This document shows, piece by piece, positions 52,458 to 61,708 of a stretch of DNA of 64,000 bases. The notes under the pieces were generated by a model. That model saw only the letters and a list, made by a program, of their open reading frames with translations, had not been told where the DNA came from and did not search any database. This stretch comes from Clostridia bacterium (GTDB lineage: Bacteria; Bacillota; Clostridia; Lachnospirales; Lachnospiraceae): the NCBI GenBank assembly GCA_910576205.1, contig CAJTHL010000013.1:1-64000 (forward strand). The letters run 5' to 3'. A program made the translations under genes and the position numbers. Each line of letters starts with the position of its first letter. The first letter of the stretch is position 1.

Positions 52458-53999
52458 TTATTTTGCCTTAAGCTCCTCGTCCAGAAGGCCATCCTTTACA
52501 TCCTTCCGGAATACTCTGATAAAGTACCAGATCAGCAGCAATCCCATAAAGGTAAAGGGAATGGACATTACCGTGGTGAAATTCTTGATAATGCCAAGGG
52601 CCGCAACGCCGGTGGCGTTTTCAATCAAAAGGAAAGCCACGGGAATGGCAAAGCACAGAACAATCCACAATAACTTAAACGCCGCGTTAGGCTCCTCGTC
52701 CTGGTTTAAATTTTTGCTGGTAAAGAGCGCCCCTGTGGCCACGCTGGAGGTCACGGAGGTGGCGATATTTAAGAACAGCAGCACCAGAAATCCCGCCATA
52801 AACAGCACAGGCACAGGCAGATGGCTGATAATATCCGCAATCACCCCGGACTGTCCGATCTCCCCGATCATGGAGGAATAGGGCACGCCGCCGTTCACTT
52901 CCAGATCCAGGGCGTAATTTCCCAGGATACCAAATGTAGCCCAGCACGCGATGGAGGTCCAGATACCCACGCAGATAAATATCTCCTTTAATGTGCGGCC
53001 TTTGCTGGTCTTTGCAATCCATATACCTGTCTTGTAAGCAAGTCCCAGATACCACACCACATAGAATACGGTCCAGTCGCCGGAAAGAAGGCCGTCTCCC
53101 ATGGGATCCGTAAAGAAGCTCATGTCGATGATGTTGGACAGATTTGTGCCGGCCGCCTGGTAGGTGGTGTTTAAGATAAAGTTGGTAGGCCCGAGGATCA
53201 GCACCAGTGCCAGAAGGATCACGCCCAGCCACACGTTAAACTTGCTGATGGCCGCCATACCCTTCTTAATAGGGGTGGTGGCAAAGATGACCAGAAATAC
53301 CATAAACACGCCGATCACGCTCATTTTCAGCGCAAAGGTCACCTCCATGCCCGTGATGGAGGCAAAGAGCTGGGCGATAACCGGAGTTCCCAGTCCCACC
53401 GTGGTACACACGCCGGAAGCCATATGGAAGGCCGCCACGGCATCCAGAATCCAGCCAAGCCAGCGATGCTTCTTCGCCACATCCCCCATGGCCGCGGACA
53501 CGGTAAATGCGCCGGAATTCTTATTGTAATACATATAGCCTATGGCAATACCCGGCATAATATACAAGGGCCACATGGTCAGTCCCCAGTGGAACATGCC
53601 ATAGGCGCTGGCGTATTCGTAGGCCTGGATGGAGTAGGGTTCCACATGGAAGGGAGTCGCCGTCACATAATACATCCACTCCGTAAACCCAAAGGTTACA
53701 ACGCCTGCCGCCAGGGCGGAGCACACGTTCATGGAAATATACTCAAAATTCGTATACTCCGGCTTAGCATCCTTTCCGCCCATGCGGATTTTCCCGTATT
53801 TCGAGAAAGCAAAATAGATGGGAAAGGCCAGAAAGATAAGGTAGCATCCAAAGCAGAGCCAGGCCAGATCCCTGGTCATAAAGGAGTTCATCACACTGAT
53901 TAAGTCTGAAGTCTGGACGGGCACAACGGCCGCCGGGATCACAAAGATCATCACCAGCAGAAAGCCCATGGCAAATAGGGGTACGTTAATTTTCTTCAT
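52458..53999 (-). CDS. BCCT-family transporter (betaine/carnitine/choline type)
   Basis: 513 residues, 12 predicted spans. Family segments include TFGFTEWMYYVTATPFHVEP (the Trp-rich substrate region) and WTVFYVVWYLGLAYKTGIWI. BCCT carriers move quaternary amines either with Na+ or by exchange (for example carnitine/gamma-butyrobetaine). It is followed in transcription by nothing; upstream in the same operon are an M20 hydrolase and an iron-sulfur protein, so it may import the substrate they process. Confidence 0.9.
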   Translation of the reverse strand: MKKINVPLFAMGFLLVMIFVIPAAVVPVQTSDLISVMNSFMTRDLAWLCFGCYLIFLAFPIYFAFSKYGKIRMGGKDAKPEYTNFEYISMNVCSALAAGVVTFGFTEWMYYVTATPFHVEPYSIQAYEYASAYGMFHWGLTMWPLYIMPGIAIGYMYYNKNSGAFTVSAAMGDVAKKHRWLGWILDAVAAFHMASGVCTTVGLGTPVIAQLFASITGMEVTFALKMSVIGVFMVFLVIFATTPIKKGMAAISKFNVWLGVILLALVLILGPTNFILNTTYQAAGTNLSNIIDMSFFTDPMGDGLLSGDWTVFYVVWYLGLAYKTGIWIAKTSKGRTLKEIFICVGIWTSIACWATFGILGNYALDLEVNGGVPYSSMIGEIGQSGVIADIISHLPVPVLFMAGFLVLLFLNIATSVTSSVATGALFTSKNLNQDEEPNAAFKLLWIVLCFAIPVAFLLIENATGVAALGIIKNFTTVMSIPFTFMGLLLIWYFIRVFRKDVKDGLLDEELKAK

Positions 54000-54023
54000 A
54001 ACACAATTTCTCCTGTCTTTTGT

Positions 54024-55190
54024 TTAGTTTTCTTCGTATGCCAGCCTGTTGTACATGGCCAGGAAACAGGAGAGGCCTGTCTCCAGACACTTTTCATCCA
54101 TATCGTAGTGGGGATTATGTAAATAGCGCTCCACCTTGTCCCCGCTTCCGATGTGGAAATAGCAGCCGTCGCAGACCTCAAGATAATAGGAAAAATCCTC
54201 GCTGCCCATGCTGGACTCATCTATCCGGAATTCACAGCCAAGCCCGAGGGCCGCCTCCTCTGCAAGCTTAAGGCCCCGCCTGTCCGTAAAGAGGGCCGGA
54301 TACCCGTGCTCGTAGATAAGCTCATAGGTGCAGTGGTGAATTTTACAGATCCCGTCGATGACCTCCCGGATCCGCTCCTCCGCCAGGGTCCGAAGCTCCG
54401 GGTTATAAGTGCGGACAGTGGCCATCAGCTCCACATCGTCCGGAATGATATTCCTGGCGTATCCCCCCACAAACTTCCCGATGGTGATGACCAGGGGATC
54501 CTGAGGATCCGAAACCCGGGACACAATCTGCTGCAGCTCCGAAGCAATGGACACCCCGCACATAATGGGGTCGTGGGACAGATGGGGTCTTGCGCCGTGG
54601 GCGCCCTTTCCATGGATAAAAAGCTGGAAATCATCCACCGCCGCGCTGACAGGACCCTCCCTGGCAGCCACCACGCCCGCCGGGTATGTGGGGGACACAT
54701 GGAGGCCCATAATATAATCCACGCCCTTTAGCGCGCCGTCCTCCACCAGCATCACGGCTCCCCCGGGCTGACGTTCCTCCCCCTGCTGGAAAAGAAAACG
54801 CACCGTTCCCGCAAGTTCCTCCCGGTGGGCGGCCATAATCTCCGCCAGAACCAGACAGATTGCCGTGTGTCCGTCGTGGCCGCAGGCGTGCATAACCTCC
54901 GGCACCGTGGAGCAGTAAGGCTTGTCAGTATTTTTTTCACTCATATTCAGCGCGTCGATATCCGCCCGGAAGGCGATTGTTTTTCCGGGCTTTCCCCCTT
55001 TTAAAACGCCCACCACGGAATTTCCCCGTATGCCCGGCATCAGCTCTATACCTGCCTCCGCAAGGCGTTCCCTGATAAACCGGCTGGTATGTACCTCCTG
55101 GAAGCTAAGCTCCGGATTCTTATGAAAATGACGCCGGTACTCTGTCAGGCGTCCCCCGGCTTCCTCCGCCAGGGCTTTTGCATCAAACAT
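54024..55190 (-). CDS. M20-family amidohydrolase
   Basis: 388 residues. Metal-binding pattern of the M20D subgroup: VMHACGHDGHTAICLVLAEI, FLFQQGEERQPGGA, and late His in SGDKVERYLHNPHYDMDEK. The lid domain is inserted at about 185-300. M20D enzymes deacylate N-acyl amino acids or related amides. Substrate unknown; genomic link to a BCCT carrier suggests a quaternary-amine conjugate. Gaps to neighbours are 24 and 33 bases. Confidence 0.9.
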   Translation of the reverse strand: MFDAKALAEEAGGRLTEYRRHFHKNPELSFQEVHTSRFIRERLAEAGIELMPGIRGNSVVGVLKGGKPGKTIAFRADIDALNMSEKNTDKPYCSTVPEVMHACGHDGHTAICLVLAEIMAAHREELAGTVRFLFQQGEERQPGGAVMLVEDGALKGVDYIMGLHVSPTYPAGVVAAREGPVSAAVDDFQLFIHGKGAHGARPHLSHDPIMCGVSIASELQQIVSRVSDPQDPLVITIGKFVGGYARNIIPDDVELMATVRTYNPELRTLAEERIREVIDGICKIHHCTYELIYEHGYPALFTDRRGLKLAEEAALGLGCEFRIDESSMGSEDFSYYLEVCDGCYFHIGSGDKVERYLHNPHYDMDEKCLETGLSCFLAMYNRLAYEEN

Positions 55191-55223
55191 AATTTTCCCT
55201 CCTAATTTAAGCTGTACAGCTCT

Positions 55224-56042
55224 TTATCTCCCCACAGGACACAGGAATTCGCAGTTGCGACAGTATTTTGTGACTTTCAAGGGCTCCTCCGAGAACTGGG
55301 GCAGCACCTGGACTTTCGCCTCCTCCTCGTTTCTGCTCATCTCCTCCACACAGGCCTTTCGGTAGTAATCCCCCTTCCTGGCCGGAAGGCGGGAAAGCCC
55401 TGTTTCCTCCTCCGTGTAGATCACTTCCCCAAAGGCCTTCCTTGGGCAGCCCTTCAGGCAGTACTCCTCACAGCCTGCACAGGGGTCAAAGGCAAGGGGC
55501 CCGGTCTGGGGAAGCGCTTCCCCAATCAGCATGGCCCGCAGCCTGAGCCTCGGCCCGAATTCCGGGTGAATCAGCAGATTGTTCCTGCCAATGCAGCCAA
55601 GCCCTGCAAACCAGGCGGCCTCCTTCAGATAAATGCCCCCCTTCTCCACGTGATAAAGCTTAGGGTAGACAGCCATCCCAGGGTACTGCTCCCGCAAAAA
55701 TTCCTCCAGAGCCTTTCCGATCTGCGCCAGCTTCTTATTCCCCGGCGGATCGATGCCGCCGCACCACCAGTCCATCTCGGGTTTGTCCTGGGGATGAGCC
55801 ACACCGTAGACAATAGCCGTGCGGGCATCCTCCTCCCAGTACACCGCCCCGTGGGGCAGACCCGTGGTAATGCGCTGGGCGAAATGATCCCGGCTGTGAT
55901 CCTTCATCATCGGAAACAGGGTTTCCGATGGCCCGTTTTTCAAGTTTTCCACAGCCGCCAGCCCCACCACATCCGCGCCAAATTCCTTTGCCTTGGACAA
56001 AATCAGCGACGCCTGGGTACATCGCTCACGATAACTTCCCAA
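55224..56042 (-). CDS. QueG-like 4Fe-4S protein (epoxyqueuosine reductase family)
   Basis: 272 residues. Ferredoxin-like Cys motifs CAGCEEYCLKGCPRKAFG and, at the very end, CRNCEFLCPVGR provide up to two clusters. KEAAWFAGLGCIGRNNLLIH is the QueG/reductive-dehalogenase-like segment that precedes the clusters. It is shorter than true QueG (about 380 residues) and lacks HEAT repeats, so it is probably a redox paralogue. First gene of the operon with the M20 enzyme and BCCT carrier. Confidence 0.8.
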   Translation of the reverse strand: MGSYRERCTQASLILSKAKEFGADVVGLAAVENLKNGPSETLFPMMKDHSRDHFAQRITTGLPHGAVYWEEDARTAIVYGVAHPQDKPEMDWWCGGIDPPGNKKLAQIGKALEEFLREQYPGMAVYPKLYHVEKGGIYLKEAAWFAGLGCIGRNNLLIHPEFGPRLRLRAMLIGEALPQTGPLAFDPCAGCEEYCLKGCPRKAFGEVIYTEEETGLSRLPARKGDYYRKACVEEMSRNEEEAKVQVLPQFSEEPLKVTKYCRNCEFLCPVGR

Positions 56043-56118
56043 GTTTGATCCCTCCTAATTTTAAGTCGCTGCGCGACAGCACTAAAGGATGAAGTCGCCA
56101 TGCTTCTCCTCTGTTATT

Positions 56119-56147
56119 AGGATAAGGGAATTTGTGGGATACGTCAA
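56119..56147 (-). promoter_or_regulatory. Promoter of the iron-sulfur/M20/BCCT operon
   Basis: TTGACG (56142-56147) and TATCCT (56119-56124) on the minus strand, 17-base spacer. Confidence 0.6.
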
Positions 56148-56155
56148 GAGCGCAG

Positions 56156-56185
56156 AAAAAAATGCCCCGGTTCCCCGGAGCATTT
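56156..56185 (-). terminator. Terminator after dnaJ
   Basis: Minus strand AAATGCTCCGG-GGAA-CCGGGGCATTT followed by further Ts. About 30 bases beyond the dnaJ stop. Ends the heat-shock operon. Confidence 0.85.
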
Positions 56186-56215
56186 CCCTCTCTTGATCCT
56201 CTATTTCGCTGGCTT

Positions 56216-57373
56216 TTAATCGTCCTCCAGCGCTTCCTTTACCTTGTCCATAAAGCCTTTTTTCTTTCCCTTGCCGCCGGAAACCGCTCTTCCGCAGCAG
56301 ATATCGTCGTAGGTCTTCAGGGCGTCCTTTGCCTCCCTGGACAGGTCTGTGGGCACCTGCACCACTAAAGTTACATAGTGGTCCCCCCTGGTATTTTTAT
56401 TGCGCAGGGAGGGCACGCCCTTTCCCTTCAGGCGTATCCGCGTATCCGTCTGGGTGCCGGCCTTCACGTCATACTCCACCTCGCCGTCCACGGTTTTGAT
56501 ACGCACCGTGCCTCCCAGGGCCGCAGTGGCAAAGCTTATGGGGGCCGTAGAGTAAATGTTCATATCCTGACGCTGGAAAATAGGATGCCTGGACACGGCA
56601 ACCTCCACCAGAAGATCCCCCCTGGGGCCTCCGTTAACGCCGGGCTCTCCCTTGCCCCGGATACGGATGCTCTGGCCGTTGTCAATGCCGGCCGGAACGG
56701 TCACCGCAATCTTTTTCCTGCTGGAAATAAAGCCGCTTCCATAGCAGTCGGGACATTTTTCTTTGATGATTTTACCTGTTCCGTTACAGTCCGGGCAGGG
56801 ACGGACATTTTGCACCATGCCAAAAAGGGACTGCTGGGTATATACCACCTGGCCCTTGCCGCCGCACTTGGAGCAGGTCACCGGAGATGTGCCGGGCTTT
56901 GCGCCCGTGCCGTGACACTTGGAGCACTCGTCCTTAAGGTTCAGCTCAATCTCCTTGTCGCAGCCAAATACGGCCTCCTCAAAGGTTATCCTTATCTGGG
57001 TACGGATATTGGCCCCCTGCATAGGCCCGTTGTTTGCCCGGCGGCTTCGTCCCCCGCCGAATAAATCGCCGAAAATATCGCCGAAAATGTCTCCCATATC
57101 CGCGCTGTTGAAGTCAAACCCGCCAAAGCCGCCGGCTCCGCCGTCAAAGGCCGCGTGTCCGAACTGGTCGTACTGCCTTTTCTTTTCCGGATCGCTCAAG
57201 ACGGCATAGGCCTCCGAGGCTTCCTTAAATTTCTTTTCCGCCTCTGTGTCCCCGGGGTTCATATCCGGATGATATTTCTTCGCAAGCTGGCGGTATGCCT
57301 TTTTTATGGCCGCATCATCGGCATTTTTGTCCACTCCCAGGACTTCATAATAATCTCTTTTCTGTTCTGCCAT
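56216..57373 (-). CDS. dnaJ: Chaperone DnaJ
   Basis: 385 residues. J domain (residues 1-70, HPD in [10 protein letters not shown]), Gly/Phe-rich linker, four CxxCxGxG zinc repeats ([36 protein letters not shown]), C-terminal substrate domain. Stimulates the DnaK ATPase. Separated from dnaK by 242 bases with a perfect hairpin. Confidence 0.97.
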   Translation of the reverse strand: MAEQKRDYYEVLGVDKNADDAAIKKAYRQLAKKYHPDMNPGDTEAEKKFKEASEAYAVLSDPEKKRQYDQFGHAAFDGGAGGFGGFDFNSADMGDIFGDIFGDLFGGGRSRRANNGPMQGANIRTQIRITFEEAVFGCDKEIELNLKDECSKCHGTGAKPGTSPVTCSKCGGKGQVVYTQQSLFGMVQNVRPCPDCNGTGKIIKEKCPDCYGSGFISSRKKIAVTVPAGIDNGQSIRIRGKGEPGVNGGPRGDLLVEVAVSRHPIFQRQDMNIYSTAPISFATAALGGTVRIKTVDGEVEYDVKAGTQTDTRIRLKGKGVPSLRNKNTRGDHYVTLVVQVPTDLSREAKDALKTYDDICCGRAVSGGKGKKKGFMDKVKEALEDD

Positions 57374-57510
57374 TATCTTTCCCTCTTTTTACATCCTCCA
57401 GATCCCCCAGCACAACGCGTCTTTGGCGGTTCCTTAGATTCCCGCGCCCCGTTATGACACGCCCTCGGCGGTCTCTTCATGTCATGTATGCTTCACCCTA
57501 CAGGCAGTAC

Positions 57511-57540
57511 GATATGCAGCACTTTGCTGTGCTGCATATC
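57511..57540 (-). repeat. Perfect 12-bp inverted repeat between dnaK and dnaJ
   Basis: GATATGCAGCAC and GTGCTGCATATC are separated by six bases. No T tract follows on the minus strand, so it may stabilise or guide processing of the polycistronic mRNA rather than terminate it. Confidence 0.65.
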
Positions 57541-57615
57541 AAATCCTCTCACAAGTACCTTATTTATTCCAGACCTTCCATGGCAGTGTGAGAAAAATCC
57601 TGCTCTGTCAGGTTT

Positions 57616-59526
<1,911 letters not shown>

Positions 59527-59559
59527 TTAGCCCCCAGTGCGCCGCTCATTGCCTACGCG

Positions 59560-60258
59560 TCAGTTTGCAACTTTTACCATACTGTGGCGAATGACGTTTT
59601 CGTGGTAGAGATAGCCTTTCTGGAATTCCTCGGCTATTATGTTTTCTCCCAGCTCTTCATCCTCCACATGCATTACCGCGTTGTGGTAGTTGGGATCGAA
59701 TTCCTGGCCTACCGCCTCGATAGGTCTGACGCCCAGCTCTGTAAGGGTAGTCATCAGCTGCTTGTAGATCTTATCCATGCCCTCCGCAAAGGGGTTGGTT
59801 TTCTGATCCTCTGTGACGGCCGCAAGGCCCCGCTCGAAATTGTCTACCACGGGAAGAATCTTCTCGATAATCTCCCGGGCTCCCACCTCATACATATGGG
59901 ATTTTTCCTTCTCCGTGCGGTTTCTGAAATTCTCAAACTCTGCCAGCTGGCGTTTTACCCTGTCTTCCAGCTCCGCAATGCGGACATCCTTTTTGTCTTC
60001 CTTTTTCTTCTTTTTAAAGAAAGATTTGCCGCTCTCCACCTCTTTTCCAGGCTCCTCCGCGGCATCCTGGCTCTCCTCTTGTCCGGGCTCCTCCTCACAG
60101 CCTTCGCAAGGCTCCTGCTCCTCTCCTGCGTCCGGCTCCTTCGCCTCCTGACTCTCACATTCCCCGGCCGCCTCTTTCATTTCTTCTTCCGGCACATCGT
60201 TTGTGCCCTGCGCTTCCCGATTTTCCATGCTTTCCTGTTCCCGTTTCTCCTGTTCCAT
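59560..60258 (-). CDS. grpE: Nucleotide exchange factor GrpE
   Basis: 232 residues. A long acidic N-terminal extension (about residues 1-75, mostly Glu) precedes the coiled coil and the GrpE core (ENFRNRTEKEKSHMYEVGAR, GVRPIEAVGQEFDPNYHNAV). Releases ADP from DnaK. The acidic extension is long for the family. Confidence 0.96.
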   Translation of the reverse strand: MEQEKREQESMENREAQGTNDVPEEEMKEAAGECESQEAKEPDAGEEQEPCEGCEEEPGQEESQDAAEEPGKEVESGKSFFKKKKKEDKKDVRIAELEDRVKRQLAEFENFRNRTEKEKSHMYEVGAREIIEKILPVVDNFERGLAAVTEDQKTNPFAEGMDKIYKQLMTTLTELGVRPIEAVGQEFDPNYHNAVMHVEDEELGENIIAEEFQKGYLYHENVIRHSMVKVAN

Positions 60259-60315
60259 GGGTCAACCGCCCCTTTCTATCCATTCTTGCCGCCGGCTATG
60301 TCCATGTATTCCCGG

Positions 60316-61344
60316 CTATTTCTTTCTATATATTTCATCCAGCTGATCTGTAAGGGTTTTGAGGGTTCCCACCACCTTCTCGTAATCCATCCGCTTGGGA
60401 CCGATAATACCAATGGTTCCCTGGAGTCCCTCGCCCAGCTCATAAGTAGCTGTCACCACGCTGCAGTCCTTCATAGTCTGCACAGGCGCCTCCTGTCCTA
60501 TATAAATCTGGATGCCCCTTTCCTCACTGTTGGCCATGGTTTCATTTACAAGATCCATCAGCTCCTGCTTCTCCTCAAAGGCGCTGATAAGCTCGCTGGC
60601 CTTTCCGTTCTCCGTAAGCTCCGGATACCGGAAAATATTGGTTGCCCCGCTGGTGTAGATCTCCACCTCTTCCTCCGTGCGGATCACCTCCGCCACCGCG
60701 TCGATGACGTCCCCCACCAGAGCGCTGTGTGCGCCGGCCTGCTTTTTCAAGGCCGTAATCATATTGAGGTTGATTTCCTCAATGGAAAGCCCGTTTAAAA
60801 TACTGTTGAGGAGAATATTAAGCTTAAGCACCGTCTCCTGATCCAGCTCCTCCGTCACATCGATAAGACGGTTGCGGACAAGGTTGCTGTCCATCATAAT
60901 CACCGCCAGGATCTGGGTGTTGTTGATCTTGGAAAGCTGGATAAATTTCAGCTTGTTTCCCTGAATCCTGGGTGTGGACACCATGGTGGCGTAATTGGTG
61001 TTGGCCGCCAGCACCTTCACCACCTGCTTCAGCACCTGCTCCATCTTGTCGGTCCGCTCAATCATCAGCTCCTTCAGCTCCCGGACCTCCCTGTCCTTCT
61101 CCTCCATCATGTGCTCTACATATAAGCGGTAGCCCTTGTCGGAAGGAATCCGGCCGGCGGAGGTGTGGGGCTGGAGAATATATCCCATCTCTTCCAGGTC
61201 CGACATCTCATTGCGGATCGTGGCAGAGCTCAGCTTTAAATCGGAATACTTGGAAATGGTTCTGGATCCCACCGGTTCCCCAGTTTCCAGATAGTTCTGA
61301 ATGATTGCCTGGAGAATTTTAAATTTTCTGCCATCCAGCTCCAT
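60316..61344 (-). CDS. hrcA: Heat-inducible repressor HrcA
   Basis: 342 residues. N-terminal winged helix (SRTISKYSDLKLSSATIRNE, MGYILQPHTSAGRIPSDKGY) and a C-terminal GAF-like domain. HrcA binds CIRCE and needs GroEL for activity. The operator lies 55 bases upstream of the start, so it represses its own operon. Confidence 0.97.
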   Translation of the reverse strand: MELDGRKFKILQAIIQNYLETGEPVGSRTISKYSDLKLSSATIRNEMSDLEEMGYILQPHTSAGRIPSDKGYRLYVEHMMEEKDREVRELKELMIERTDKMEQVLKQVVKVLAANTNYATMVSTPRIQGNKLKFIQLSKINNTQILAVIMMDSNLVRNRLIDVTEELDQETVLKLNILLNSILNGLSIEEINLNMITALKKQAGAHSALVGDVIDAVAEVIRTEEEVEIYTSGATNIFRYPELTENGKASELISAFEEKQELMDLVNETMANSEERGIQIYIGQEAPVQTMKDCSVVTATYELGEGLQGTIGIIGPKRMDYEKVVGTLKTLTDQLDEIYRKK

Positions 61345-61398
61345 CCCTTCACCTCCCGTTTTTGTTCCCCGTCTGCTCTTCCAGTTTCCGGTACAGTA

Positions 61399-61425
61399 TT
61401 AGCACTCGGCCCTCTTGAGTGCTAA
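61399..61425 (-). promoter_or_regulatory. CIRCE operator
   Basis: TTAGCACTC-N9-GAGTGCTAA, a perfect match to the HrcA operator. An extra half-site, TAGCACTC, lies at 61434-61441 over the promoter spacer. Confidence 0.97.
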
Positions 61426-61429
61426 CATT

Positions 61430-61458
61430 AAAATAGCACTCCCTTCTACATTTGTCAA
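61430..61458 (-). promoter_or_regulatory. hrcA operon promoter
   Basis: TTGACA (61453-61458) and TATTTT (61430-61435) on the minus strand, 17-base spacer. CIRCE covers the start of transcription. Confidence 0.8.
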
Positions 61459-61527
61459 GAGACTTTATATTTTTTTTAGATTTCAGAATTTTTTAAGATT
61501 TCAAAGCTTGTTTTTTTTAAAAAATCC

Positions 61528-61556
61528 TTGCAATTTTTCCGGGATAGTGCTATATA
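61528..61556 (+). promoter_or_regulatory. clpB promoter
   Basis: TTGCAA (61528-61533) and TATATA (61551-61556), 17-base spacer. Divergent from the hrcA promoter. No CIRCE or obvious CtsR tandem heptads overlap it. Confidence 0.65.
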
Positions 61557-61578
61557 CTAGGTAGAAAAAGAAATAGGG

Positions 61579-61620
61579 CCCTTACCTCAGACGGGAATCG
61601 TCTGGCGTAAGGGTTCTTTT
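61579..61620 (+). terminator. Early terminator-like hairpin in the clpB leader
   Basis: CCCTTAC (61579-61585) pairs with GTAAGGG (61607-61613), with an inner CAGACG/CGTCTG stem, followed by TTCTTTT. It begins about 15 bases after the predicted transcription start and 130 bases before the clpB start codon. Could be an attenuator, or it could end a short RNA. Confidence 0.6.
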
Positions 61621-61708
61621 CATTTTTACAGGCGATATCCGGAGTATCCCATAGAAGCCGCATAACTTCCAGGCTCCGGTATCATAATACAAGAAAGGAG
61701 CATCGGTT

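Noticed and set aside
61426..61445. Second complete CIRCE element next to the hrcA operator
   Set aside because: Only one half-site (TAGCACTC) is present, with no matching GAGTGCTA at nine-base spacing.
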